47,706 nucleotides of DNA from UBA11889 sp002313255 (GTDB lineage Bacteria > Pseudomonadota > Gammaproteobacteria > Pseudomonadales > Azotimanducaceae): NCBI GenBank assembly GCA_913045265.1, contig CAJWQX010000021.1, positions 1-47,706 on the forward strand, given 5' to 3'. Position 1 is the stretch's first letter, and the number at the start of each line of letters is the position of its first letter. Below are positions 8,981 to 17,013 of this stretch, piece after piece. The notes beneath the pieces were generated by a model. It was not told where the DNA came from, did no database searches, and was given only the letters and a program-made list of their open reading frames with translations. A program made the position numbers and the translations under genes.

Positions 8981-11026
8981 CTATGCGCCTATCGCTGCCA
9001 GCAACAGGATCGCAACAATATTGATGATTTTAATCATCGGGTTGATTGCAGGGCCTGCCGTGTCCTTGTAGGGATCCCCTACCGTGTCGCCCGTTACCGC
9101 GGCCTTGTGGGCTTCGGATCCCTTCCCACCGTGGTTACCGTCTTCAATGTATTTCTTGGCGTTATCCCAGGCCCCACCGCCAGCCGTCATCGAGATTGCG
9201 ACAAATAGCCCAGTGACAATTGTTCCGAGAAGCATCGCCCCGACGGCACTCAAAGCGCTCGCTTGGTCGAAGACTAAGTTGAGCACGAAATACACGACAA
9301 TAGGTGCGAGTACAGGAAGCATCGATGGGACGATCATTTCTCGGATTGCTGATCGGGTCAGTAAGTCAACGGCTTTGCTGTAATCGGGCCGGGTCGAGCC
9401 ATCCATAATGCCTGGCATCTCGCGAAACTGCCGGCGTACTTCCTCAACCACCGCGCCGCCGGCTCTGCCTACGGCCTGCATTCCGAGCGCGCCGAAGAGA
9501 TAAGGCAGCATGCCTCCGATAAGAAGCCCTATGACAACGAAGGGATCCGACAATTCGAAGCTAATGTCCAAGTCGGGAAAGAAGTGTGCCAGGTCGTAGG
9601 TGTAGGCGTTGAATAACACAAGCGCAGCGAGGCCGGCTGAGGCGATCGCATAACCCTTGGTGACCGCCTTGGTCGTGTTGCCGACCGCGTCAAGGGCGTC
9701 GGTGGTTTTACGGACGTCTTCATCGAGATCGCTCATTTCGGCAATACCGCCGGCGTTGTCTGTCACCGGCCCATACGCATCGAGCGCCACCACCATGCCT
9801 GCGAGGGCGAGCATGGTCGTTGCGGCGATAGCGATTCCATAAATACCCGAAAATTGGAATGCGGTGACAATACCAACCGCGACGATGATGGCCGGGATAG
9901 CGGTTGCTTCCATCGAAATGGCGAGGCCTTGAATTACATTGGTGCCGTGTCCGGTTTCCGATGCACGGGCGATCGATTTAACGGGACGGTATTCTGTTGA
10001 TGTGTAGTATTCAGTCACCCAGACGATGAGTCCGGTGACGACGAGGCCCACCAGCGCACAGTAAAAGAACTGACGACCTTCATCGCCCGGGAACATGTGG
10101 TCGGTTACGAAGAAAATTAAGAATCCGGAAAGGACCGCGGTGGCGATAAAGCCTTTGTAGAGCGCCCCCATGATATTTTCCGAGCTTCCGAGTCGAACAC
10201 AAAACGCGCCGACAACGGATGCAATAATGCAGACTCCGCAAATAAGCAAGGGCATCTCGATAGCGCTTAGCTCATCAGGACCCGAAAATCTAATGGTCGC
10301 GATTAGCATGGTGGCGACAATTGTTACCGCGTAAGTTTCAAATAAATCGGCGGCCATACCGGCACAATCGCCGACGTTGTCGCCGACGTTGTCGGCAATC
10401 ACCGCAGCATTGCGTGGATCGTCTTCGGGAATACCGGCTTCAACTTTACCAACGAGGTCGGCACCAACGTCAGCACCTTTAGTGAAGATACCGCCACCTA
10501 GGCGTGCGAAGATCGAAATTAAGGATGCGCCGAACGACAGCGCGACCAATGGCTCGATCAGTTCGCGCGAGTCGAGGCCCATACCTTTGAGAATGGCGTA
10601 GTACCCAGCGACGCCAATGAGTCCGAGGCCGACGACGAGCATGCCAGTGACCGCGCCTGATTTAAACGCGATCGCGAGTGCGGGCTTGAGCCCCGTCTTG
10701 GCGGCTTGCGTGGTACGGACATTGGCGCGAACTGAAACGTTCATGCCAATGTAGCCGGCGATACCGGAAAGCACGGCTCCAACGACAAAGCCGACCGCGA
10801 CTAACTTACCAAGAGATAGCCAAAGAATCAGATCCACCACGATCCCGACAATCCCGATGGTGAGGTATTGACGATTGAGATAAGCCGTTGCACCTTCTTG
10901 AATTGCACCTGCGATTTCGCGCATACGATCTGAACCGGCATCGGCGGACATCACGGACCGTACAGCCCAGCCTCCATAGAGCAAGGCAAGCACGCCACAC
11001 ATTAGGGAAATCTGCACGTCAGTCAT
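8981..11026 (-). CDS. hppA: Membrane-bound proton-pumping pyrophosphatase, K+-independent type
   Basis: A 681-residue integral membrane protein with about 16 hydrophobic segments that couples PPi hydrolysis to H+ export from the cytoplasm. The catalytic face is shown by DVGADLVGKVEAGIPEDD (residues 186-203), followed by ADNVGDNVGD, and by the C-terminal DTVGDPYKDTAGPA. GNTTKAVTKG has lysine at about residue 453 and threonine at 456, the pair that marks K+-independent H+ pumps (K+-dependent or Na+ pumps have alanine there), so proton transport without K+ is inferred. The ATG at 11026 is the only good start; the ribosome binding site is weak. Transcribed toward pfp. The 216-base leader region carries an unusual inverted repeat (separate entry). 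Confidence 0.95.
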   Translation of the reverse strand: MTDVQISLMCGVLALLYGGWAVRSVMSADAGSDRMREIAGAIQEGATAYLNRQYLTIGIVGIVVDLILWLSLGKLVAVGFVVGAVLSGIAGYIGMNVSVRANVRTTQAAKTGLKPALAIAFKSGAVTGMLVVGLGLIGVAGYYAILKGMGLDSRELIEPLVALSFGASLISIFARLGGGIFTKGADVGADLVGKVEAGIPEDDPRNAAVIADNVGDNVGDCAGMAADLFETYAVTIVATMLIATIRFSGPDELSAIEMPLLICGVCIIASVVGAFCVRLGSSENIMGALYKGFIATAVLSGFLIFFVTDHMFPGDEGRQFFYCALVGLVVTGLIVWVTEYYTSTEYRPVKSIARASETGHGTNVIQGLAISMEATAIPAIIVAVGIVTAFQFSGIYGIAIAATTMLALAGMVVALDAYGPVTDNAGGIAEMSDLDEDVRKTTDALDAVGNTTKAVTKGYAIASAGLAALVLFNAYTYDLAHFFPDLDISFELSDPFVVIGLLIGGMLPYLFGALGMQAVGRAGGAVVEEVRRQFREMPGIMDGSTRPDYSKAVDLLTRSAIREMIVPSMLPVLAPIVVYFVLNLVFDQASALSAVGAMLLGTIVTGLFVAISMTAGGGAWDNAKKYIEDGNHGGKGSEAHKAAVTGDTVGDPYKDTAGPAINPMIKIINIVAILLLAAIGA

Positions 11027-11242
11027 GAAGAAGATCCATTGTTGCTTGAGGTAATTCCAACCAAGAAAACCTTTGCGAACCGCTTGTTGTAAGGTTTTCG
11101 GACGGGGACTCTACCGTAGGCGCAGTGGTGCTACAAGACGAATCATCGGCTTCAATCGACGACTTGTCTCGAGTGAGCCCCAGTTCCATTGAACTACAGG
11201 AGTTGAAAAGCAAGGGGGGCTTTTAGACTCGGCAGACGCCGT
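11027..11242 (-). promoter_or_regulatory. hppA upstream region: candidate sigma-70 promoter and inverted repeat
   Basis: Read on the minus strand, TTGTAG and TAGAGT are separated by 17 bases and form a modest sigma-70 promoter candidate around 11107-11135. Downstream of it lies a perfect 9-bp inverted repeat, GAAAACCTT at 11065-11073 and AAGGTTTTC at 11091-11099, with a small GCG/CGC stem within the loop. It would fold in the hppA leader RNA, or act as an operator. Confidence 0.4.
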
Positions 11243-11692
11243 TTAGTGAACCTTAAGATCGCCCAATGCCTCGATGGATTTGATTTCAAAAGAGGCCGGC
11301 AAGCGCTCGCCGTCCGTGGTCACGAACGTGATGGTGGGATCGGGGGTGCCGTTCAGTTTCAAACGAAATAGCATAATGTGGGCGTGGCCAGGAGCCAGGT
11401 GCAAAGTCGTTTTTGGTTCGACCACGAGTCGTGCTAATTGCCTCATGCGAACTCGATTGGGGGTGATTACAGTCTCGTGGAACTCGATTGTTCCGGTCCA
11501 AGGCGCCTCGGCACTGGCGATTGTGAGCCGGGTATTCCCATGGTTTGTAATGTCGACGTATGCAGCGGTGAAGTCCTGTGTGGTCAGCGGTTGACGGACA
11601 ATTGCGTTGTCGAAGCTCACGCGTTCGTTCGCGACGATGGGAACCGCTAGCGTAATCAACGTGAGTAATCTCAGAAAACACCTAAAGTGCAC
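11243..11692 (-). CDS. Periplasmic PCu(A)C copper chaperone
   Basis: A 149-residue exported protein of the PCuAC (DUF461) family, which carries Cu(I) in the periplasm, usually to the CuA or CuB site of cytochrome oxidase. Residues 1-21 are a signal peptide. The family's copper motif H-X10-M-X21-H-X-M is exact here: His72, Met83, His105 and Met107. A GGAGG lies six bases before the GTG at 11692, which fixes the start. The gene overlaps the preceding lipoprotein gene by 11 bases, so they are coupled. The divergent neighbour is dsbD, a periplasmic thiol reductase that could keep metal-site cysteines reduced; this link is inferred. Confidence 0.87.
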   Translation of the reverse strand: MHFRCFLRLLTLITLAVPIVANERVSFDNAIVRQPLTTQDFTAAYVDITNHGNTRLTIASAEAPWTGTIEFHETVITPNRVRMRQLARLVVEPKTTLHLAPGHAHIMLFRLKLNGTPDPTITFVTTDGERLPASFEIKSIEALGDLKVH

Positions 11693-12359
11693 TGCGGTCC
11701 TCCAACGGAATTACCAATACGCGTACCTGTGGTGGTAATCCGATTTCGATCTCTCCTCGGATGCGACGTTGTCCTGGTCCATCGTTGAGCTGTTCGTACA
11801 TCCATCGGCCGTCGGCATCACTGCCGGCACGTATCAGCACTCTCGCGTTGGATGCACGTGTTGTCGGGCTGAAATTCTTGAGTTTCAGCGAAGCGAACCG
11901 ACTACGTCGGCGCACTTCGTCGGCAGGCAAAGTCAGCGACCACCTTCGCGCATTTTCAAGCAGTTTGATCTGGCGGCGTAGGACAAGGATCCCGGCGGAA
12001 TCGCGGTCGATTTGTTCTGCGAAATCGAGTTCGGCACGTGCGGCTATCCAGGCTTCTCGGGCGATCGCAGCCATCGCGCGCTCGATATATCGCTCGGCGA
12101 TGCGTTCGAGCCCGTAGGTCGCGTCCGGTTGATCGGGCGCGATTTCCAGCACCCGTTGATACCACGCGAACGCGTTATCGTCGTTTGGCGCGTCGAGCTG
12201 ACCTTTGTGAAGGGCGACTTCGGCGCGATTCAAAAGATATTCAACGCGATCCCAATCAATGGCGTTCGGAACCGTTGGCGGAGGCGTCGACGAGGGCGGA
12301 ATCACGGAACATGCGCCGAGCGCGAGCGCTACTGATGCGAAAAAGATTAGAAGGCGCAT
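11682..12359 (-). CDS. Lipoprotein with TPR-like helical repeats, unknown function
   Basis: A 225-residue protein from the ATG at 12359. The first 17 residues form a lipoprotein signal ending in the lipobox LGAC, with the acylated cysteine at residue 17, followed by a Pro/Ser/Thr-rich linker. Residues about 33-130 are helical with TPR-like spacing (AWYQRVLEIAPDQPDATYGLERIAERY, shown here in part as motif positions), and the C-terminal half looks like a small beta-domain with SLKLKNFSPT. I do not recognise a named family. Its coupling to the PCuAC gene (11-base overlap) suggests a role in envelope copper handling or oxidase assembly, but that is inference only. Confidence 0.7.
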   Translation of the reverse strand: MRLLIFFASVALALGACSVIPPSSTPPPTVPNAIDWDRVEYLLNRAEVALHKGQLDAPNDDNAFAWYQRVLEIAPDQPDATYGLERIAERYIERAMAAIAREAWIAARAELDFAEQIDRDSAGILVLRRQIKLLENARRWSLTLPADEVRRRSRFASLKLKNFSPTTRASNARVLIRAGSDADGRWMYEQLNDGPGQRRIRGEIEIGLPPQVRVLVIPLEDRSAL

Positions 12360-12448
12360 GTGCGTGTCAATGATTCCTGGTTTCCCATGCCGTATATAGT
12401 GTACAAACACGCCGCGGTCTATCTCTTGCGACGAGGGACAATTTCGTC
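12360..12448. promoter_or_regulatory. Divergent promoter region between the lipoprotein gene and dsbD
   Basis: The 89-base gap contains an AT-rich core TATATAGTGTACA that offers -10-like hexamers on both strands. No full -35/-10 pair with good spacing could be assigned. GAGGGAC about 10 bases before 12449 is the probable dsbD ribosome binding site. Confidence 0.35.
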
Positions 12449-14146
12449 ATGCTGCTTGTGACCCCCAAATGGATTGACCGGACCGTTGCCTCGATGGCGG
12501 CGATGGTCGTGATGTCTTTGGCTGCGGCAGCTGAGAGCCCCGTCAATTTTGTTGGGACAGACGTTCTGACGGAACAACCAACGTTTCTCAGTGTCGACGA
12601 AGCCTATCAGATGGATGTGTCGCTATCGGATGATGGCCACATCGAAGTGCGTTGGCGTATGCCGCCCGGATATTACCTTTACCGACATCGCTTCGCGTTT
12701 TCATTGGATTCAGGCGGGACGCTTGGACAGCCAATCATTCCTGTCGGCATAGAAAAAGTTGACGACTACTTCGGGGAAGTGGAGGTCTATTACGACGAAG
12801 TACACGTCCGTATTCCAGTCATCGAACAAACTGGTCCTTTACGGATCGGAATTACGTACCAGGGTTGTGCCGATTATGGCCTCTGTTATCCACCTGAAAC
12901 GCGTGAGTGGACGTTGGTTCCGGAAAGCTACACGGTGGAGGCGTTAGCAAAGAATGGGATAGGAACGAACGATGTGTCGATGTGGGTTGTGGTTGGTTCG
13001 GCACTGCTCGCTGGATTTCTGCTTAATTTGATGCCGTGCGTGTTCCCTGTCCTCGCCATTAAGGCTGTGACCGTTCTAGATATTGCTCGAAGCGGGCGAG
13101 GGCTCACGCACGCGTTTGGCTACGCGTCGGGCGTAGTATCCACATTTCTCGTTCTCGGCGTGTTATTGGCATCTTTACGAACGGCAGGTGAAGCCGTTGG
13201 CTGGGGCTTTCAGTTGCAGGAACCCGGGTTTGTTTCTGCAATGACGGTCTTGTTTTTCGCGATGGGCTTGAATTTGCTTGGCGTACTTGAGTTGCCTGGT
13301 TTCGGGGTAGCCATGAGTAAACCGAGCGCCTTTCTGACGGGGATTATTGCCGTCGTGGTTGCGACGCCGTGTACCGTTCCGTTCATGGCGTCGGCGATGG
13401 GGTACGGGTTGAGCCGCGGAACGGGTGCGTTGCTTCTTGTGATGGTGGTTCTTGGTATCGGTATGGCGGCACCGTATGTATTGATCACGGGCTTTCCAGC
13501 GATTGCTCGTCGATTGCCGAAACCCGGTGCATGGATGGTGACGATGAAACAGGCCATGGCATTTCCGATGTTTTTGACCGCCGTATGGCTGACCTGGGTG
13601 TTGGCTCGACAAGCGGGCGCCGACGCCGTTCTGGTGCTACTAGCGGGTAGCGTCGGACTGGGTTTACTCAGTTGGCTTGGCATGAATAATAGTGCTCGGA
13701 TGAGTCGGGTATGGAGTGCAGGACTTGCCCTGGTCGTCGCCGTCGTCTGGGGTGTTACAAGTGTGCTCGACGAATCGACGCGAAAGGAATCCGCGGAGAA
13801 TCGGTTCGACGTTGCTGCGTTCGAGACTGCGCGGGCATCTGGCCGACCGGTGTTCTTAAATATCACAGCGTCTTGGTGTGTGACGTGCTTGGCGAATGAA
13901 CGGACAACCCTCGCTACAGATCGAGTCCAGGATTATTTTGAGACTAACGGCATTGTTTATATTAAAGCCGATTGGACCCGACGGGATTCGTCGGTTTCCG
14001 ACCTTTTAACAACATTTAACCGTTCTGGCGTCCCACTTTACGTGTTTTTCCCGCCAAGAAGTCAACCTAGGATTCTTCCCCAATTGCTCACCCCAAGCCT
14101 ACTTTTAAGAAAACTTGACAACTATTTGGCGATTAAAATCCCGTAA
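12449..14146 (+). CDS. dsbD: Thiol:disulfide interchange protein DsbD
   Basis: A complete three-domain DsbD of 565 residues that moves electrons from cytoplasmic thioredoxin to periplasmic disulfide isomerases and cytochrome c maturation. After the signal (residues 1-28) the alpha domain carries QGCADYGLCYPP with Cys140 and Cys146. The transmembrane domain has the reactive pair in NLMPCVFPV (Cys197) and ATPCTVPF (Cys308). The C-terminal thioredoxin-like domain has WCVTC with Cys477 and Cys480. All six redox cysteines are present. In Pseudomonas the homologue (dipZ) also precedes aroQ, so the order is conserved. The gene ends about 80 bases before aroQ. Confidence 0.94.
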   Translation: MLLVTPKWIDRTVASMAAMVVMSLAAAAESPVNFVGTDVLTEQPTFLSVDEAYQMDVSLSDDGHIEVRWRMPPGYYLYRHRFAFSLDSGGTLGQPIIPVGIEKVDDYFGEVEVYYDEVHVRIPVIEQTGPLRIGITYQGCADYGLCYPPETREWTLVPESYTVEALAKNGIGTNDVSMWVVVGSALLAGFLLNLMPCVFPVLAIKAVTVLDIARSGRGLTHAFGYASGVVSTFLVLGVLLASLRTAGEAVGWGFQLQEPGFVSAMTVLFFAMGLNLLGVLELPGFGVAMSKPSAFLTGIIAVVVATPCTVPFMASAMGYGLSRGTGALLLVMVVLGIGMAAPYVLITGFPAIARRLPKPGAWMVTMKQAMAFPMFLTAVWLTWVLARQAGADAVLVLLAGSVGLGLLSWLGMNNSARMSRVWSAGLALVVAVVWGVTSVLDESTRKESAENRFDVAAFETARASGRPVFLNITASWCVTCLANERTTLATDRVQDYFETNGIVYIKADWTRRDSSVSDLLTTFNRSGVPLYVFFPPRSQPRILPQLLTPSLLLRKLDNYLAIKIP

Positions 14147-14190
14147 GTTCGGCTAACGTGTAAGCAAATGAATGAAATTGAGGAGTGATC

Positions 14191-14289
14191 ATGTCATACT
14201 GCGTTTTTCGAGGTGGATCGTCGTCGAATGCCGAGGATACTGGTATTACATGGCCCCAATCTAAACCTATTGGGTACGCGAGAACCTGA
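14191..14289 (+). CDS. Possible 32-residue leader peptide overlapping aroQ
   Basis: An ATG at 14191 has a better ribosome binding site (AGGAG five bases upstream, at 14181-14185) than aroQ itself. The frame runs 33 codons to a TGA at 14287-14289 and overlaps the first 60 bases of aroQ in a different phase. The peptide is hydrophilic with no recognisable domain. It could help load ribosomes near the aroQ start, or be chance. No codon runs typical of amino-acid attenuators were seen. Confidence 0.3.
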   Translation: MSYCVFRGGSSSNAEDTGITWPQSKPIGYART

Positions 14290-14668
14290 GATCTACGGTT
14301 CCGCCACGCTGGCAGATATCAATACCGAACTGCAACGGCTTGCGACGTCGCGTGGAGTTGAGCTGACAACCTTGCAGAGCAATGCGGAATCGGATCTCGT
14401 CGAGGCCATTCAGAATGCGGCAAACGACGACACCGGCTTTATCGTCATCAATCCGGCAGCGTTGACACACACCAGTGTTGCGCTTCGCGATGCGCTACTG
14501 GCGGTGGATCTACCATTTATTGAAGTCCACCTATCGAACGTGTACGCGCGGGAAACGTTTCGCCATCAGTCCTACCTCTCCGATATTGCGACAGCGGTGA
14601 TATCGGGGTTGGGCTCGGCCGGGTATGAATACGCGCTCAGTACCGCAATCAATACGCTGGAGCAATGA
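14228..14668 (+). CDS. aroQ: 3-dehydroquinate dehydratase, type II
   Basis: A 146-residue type II dehydroquinase of the shikimate pathway, converting 3-dehydroquinate to 3-dehydroshikimate as a cytoplasmic dodecamer. The HGPNLNLLGTREPEIYG opening includes the flexible lid with the catalytic tyrosine; INPAALTHTSVALRDAL and EVHLSNVYARE (with the catalytic histidine nearby in the family) follow. The ATG at 14228 matches the family length better than the GTG five codons earlier; GAGGTGG lies about ten bases upstream. The stop overlaps the accB start region. An overlapping short frame in another phase is listed separately. Confidence 0.94.
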   Translation: MPRILVLHGPNLNLLGTREPEIYGSATLADINTELQRLATSRGVELTTLQSNAESDLVEAIQNAANDDTGFIVINPAALTHTSVALRDALLAVDLPFIEVHLSNVYARETFRHQSYLSDIATAVISGLGSAGYEYALSTAINTLEQ

Positions 14669-15072
14669 TGGATCTTCGGAAGATCAAAAAACTGATTGAG
14701 TTGGTTGAGGAATCGGACGTCCGGGAGCTTGAGGTTAAGACCGGCGAGGAAAGCATCCGTATTGCGCGTGGAGAGATCGTTCGACAATCGAGTGCTCCGA
14801 CGCTGACCGAAAAGATCGTCTCAGCACCCGTCGGCGAAGGTCAGATCGTCGCCGCACCGATGGCCGGGACGTTCTACCGTTCGCCGGCTCCGGGCGAACA
14901 CGCGTTTGTCGCTGAGGGAGATAAAGTGTCGATGGGGAAGGTCCTTTGCATCATCGAGAGCATGAAGATGATGAACCAAATCGAGGCGGACTGTGATGGA
15001 ACGGTCGTCGAGGTTCTCGTTGCCAACGGTCAGGCAATCGAATCCGGTACGCCGTTGATGCGGATCATCTGA
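14668..15072 (+). CDS. accB: Biotin carboxyl carrier protein of acetyl-CoA carboxylase
   Basis: A 134-residue BCCP. The N-terminal helix MDLRKIKKLIELVEES and the C-terminal biotinyl domain with ESMKMMNQ, whose central lysine takes the biotin, are both typical; the APMAGTFYRSPAPG segment opens the biotinyl domain. It carries carboxybiotin between biotin carboxylase (AccC) and the carboxyltransferase (AccA/AccD) in fatty acid synthesis. GGAG is five bases from the ATG at 14668, which favours it over the ATG at 14665. In most gammaproteobacteria accC follows at once; here only six bases separate the accB stop from prmA, so accC must be elsewhere. Confidence 0.95.
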   Translation: MDLRKIKKLIELVEESDVRELEVKTGEESIRIARGEIVRQSSAPTLTEKIVSAPVGEGQIVAAPMAGTFYRSPAPGEHAFVAEGDKVSMGKVLCIIESMKMMNQIEADCDGTVVEVLVANGQAIESGTPLMRII

Positions 15073-15078
15073 CTTCTC

Positions 15079-15936
15079 TTGGCTTGGTTCCGTGTTCGGC
15101 TAAACGCGGTAGCCAGCGAGCTTGCTGAGCAATTGGCCGACGTTCTGGTGATTAACGGAGCGTTGGCTGTTTCGTTCTATGGGAACGACGGTGGGGATGT
15201 CCTAGAGCCCGGTCCGGGGGAGCTGCGCTTGTGGCCGAGCGTTGCTGTGGAGGCCTTGTTCCCCTTGGAGACCGATGTTGAGGGGGTCCGAACGCTTGTC
15301 CGAACGGCTGGGTTCGACGTGGTGCAACTCGATTTCTTGGGTGATGATGATTGGTCCATTCACGGCACGGCGACAGCGAGCGAACTCGATTTCGGTGGAC
15401 TATCCGTGGTCCCGCGTGACGCGTCCCACGATAATGAGGCGGGCGTGATCCGGCTAGACCCCGGTCTTGCGTTTGGCACCGGTGGGCACGTGACTACGGC
15501 TCTGTGCCTCCGCTGGCTCGGCACGGCGGATCTTCGCAATCGAAGTGTTCTGGATTATGGATGTGGATCCGGCGTTTTGGCGATCGGTTCGGCCAAACGG
15601 GGCGCGAAGACTGTTGTCGCCGTCGACCACGACCTTCAGGCCTTGTCTGCTTGTCGCGATAATGCTGCCTATAACCAGGTCGCCGTCGAAGTCGGTGCAA
15701 CCACCGCAGCATGTGCCAACGGCCGTTTCGATGTGGTGATTGCGAACATTCTTGCCGGGACGTTGATCAAATTGTCTTCCACGTTAATTCAACGACTGGG
15801 ACACGGAGGCCAAATGCTACTGTCGGGAATACTCGTTGCCCAAGTCGATGAAATACGAGCCGCATACGGAGGGATCATTTTTGCGCCACCGGTGATTGAA
15901 GAGGGATGGGTCTTGTTACACGGCAGTCGCGCCTGA
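15079..15936 (+). CDS. prmA: Ribosomal protein L11 methyltransferase, divergent
   Basis: A 285-residue class I SAM-dependent methyltransferase placed as PrmA by order and by the N-terminal substrate-binding domain (AWFRVRLN, then LEPGPGELRLWP). The SAM site is shown by LDPGLAFGTGGHVTT, LDYGCGSGVLAIGSA and ANILAG. PrmA trimethylates L11 on lysines and the N-terminus. Two differences from the usual sequence stand out: GTGTHPTT reads GTGGHVTT, and the conserved Trp/Phe/Pro-rich linker (DWEREWMDNFHP in E. coli) is kept in length but not in sequence, being DWSIHGTATASE here. Catalysis is probably retained but substrate handling may differ. The TTG start is set by the six-base gap after accB and the alignment of the first residues. 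Confidence 0.83.
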   Translation: MAWFRVRLNAVASELAEQLADVLVINGALAVSFYGNDGGDVLEPGPGELRLWPSVAVEALFPLETDVEGVRTLVRTAGFDVVQLDFLGDDDWSIHGTATASELDFGGLSVVPRDASHDNEAGVIRLDPGLAFGTGGHVTTALCLRWLGTADLRNRSVLDYGCGSGVLAIGSAKRGAKTVVAVDHDLQALSACRDNAAYNQVAVEVGATTAACANGRFDVVIANILAGTLIKLSSTLIQRLGHGGQMLLSGILVAQVDEIRAAYGGIIFAPPVIEEGWVLLHGSRA

Positions 15937-15977
15937 GGTGGGCCTTTTTGTCACCGAATCTATAAGCGTTATGATGG

Positions 15978-16979
15978 ATGTTTACAGCCATTGGTGGGCT
16001 GCCCGTGGTCGCAATCGGTCCCTACAAATTAGCCAATTCGGTGCTGTTAGCACCGATGGCGGGTATTACCGATTTGCCTTTTCGGCAACTGGCGTGGCGG
16101 CTGGGCGCTGGCTTGGTGTACGGTGAAATGACTGTTGCTCGTCCCGACCTATGGCACACGCGTAAATCCATTGAACGGCGATCGCTGGATCGCCGTATTC
16201 AACCCGCCGCCGTCCAAATCGCGGGGGCCGAGCCAAAGTGGTTGGCTGATGCCGCGCGATGGCATGCGGACGATGGTGCGCAGATTATTGACATCAACAT
16301 GGGCTGTCCGGCGAAGAAAGTGTGCGACAAAGCGGCAGGATCTGCACTTTTGCGGGACGAAGGCCTTGTTCGATCAATCCTAGAAGCGGTTGTCAAAGCG
16401 GTCGAAGTTCCTGTCACGCTAAAAATTCGAACTGGCTGGTGTCCTAACACGAAAAATGCGGTCACGATTGCACGCATTGCGGAAGCATCAGGAGTATCTG
16501 CGCTCACCGTACATGGCCGAACCAGGGCATGTCGTTTTAAAGGGTGTGCCGAGTACCAAACCGTGTCGGAAGTTGTCACCTCCGTCGCCATTCCGGTATT
16601 CGCCAATGGCGATATCGGCGATGTCGATAAAGCGAAGAGCGTCGTTGAACGGACGGGTGCTGCTGGTGTCATGATCGGGAGATCCGCGCTTGGGGCACCG
16701 TGGCTACCCGGATACATAGCTCGAGGCCTTGCTGGGAAGGTGGCGCAAGAACTAGATTTCGTTGAGCGCGTAGCGATCATGCGAGAACATCTCGATGCAA
16801 TGCACCGGTTTTACGGTGTAGAACGCGGCGTCAAGATTGTCCGTAAACACGTCCAATGGTACTTGCAACGCCTGCAAGTCGATGAACAAAGGATCAAGTT
16901 ATTTAACCGTCTCGACGACCCAGAGTTACAGCAACGCTTTCTAAGCGAACTAAATCCAACGCTGGATAAAGCTGCGTGA
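15978..16979 (+). CDS. dusB: tRNA-dihydrouridine synthase B
   Basis: A 333-residue FMN enzyme that reduces uridine 17 of tRNA to dihydrouridine. The sequence follows E. coli DusB closely: LLAPMAGITDLPFRQL, DINMGCPAKKVCDKAAGSAL with the catalytic cysteine (Cys in GCPAKKVC region of the family), LKIRTGW, TVHGRTRACRFKG, and MIGRSALGAPWL. The start is not certain: ATG at 15978 has a weak ribosome binding site, and a GTG at 16005 preceded by GGTGGG would give a protein beginning nearer to the family norm. In related bacteria fis follows dusB; here only 34 bases separate dusB from purH and no fis is present. Confidence 0.92.
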   Translation: MFTAIGGLPVVAIGPYKLANSVLLAPMAGITDLPFRQLAWRLGAGLVYGEMTVARPDLWHTRKSIERRSLDRRIQPAAVQIAGAEPKWLADAARWHADDGAQIIDINMGCPAKKVCDKAAGSALLRDEGLVRSILEAVVKAVEVPVTLKIRTGWCPNTKNAVTIARIAEASGVSALTVHGRTRACRFKGCAEYQTVSEVVTSVAIPVFANGDIGDVDKAKSVVERTGAAGVMIGRSALGAPWLPGYIARGLAGKVAQELDFVERVAIMREHLDAMHRFYGVERGVKIVRKHVQWYLQRLQVDEQRIKLFNRLDDPELQQRFLSELNPTLDKAA

Positions 16980-17013
16980 TCGAGCCCAAGAGAACAAGGA
17001 CTGAATTAACGAC

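Noticed and set aside
11019..11242. A tRNA-like string (CTCCTGTAGTTCAATGG on the minus strand) and a 64-codon frame upstream of hppA
   Set aside because: The string matches only a D-arm; no acceptor stem, anticodon arm or T-arm could be built around it. The small frame has no ribosome binding site.
13210..13866. Long 218-codon open frame antisense to dsbD
   Set aside because: It is a shadow of the third-position bias of dsbD; no ribosome binding site and no family-like sequence.
12449..14146. dsbD as a copper-tolerance ScsB protein
   Set aside because: The domain order and all six cysteines are those of DsbD, and the aroQ neighbour matches the dsbD locus of Pseudomonas.
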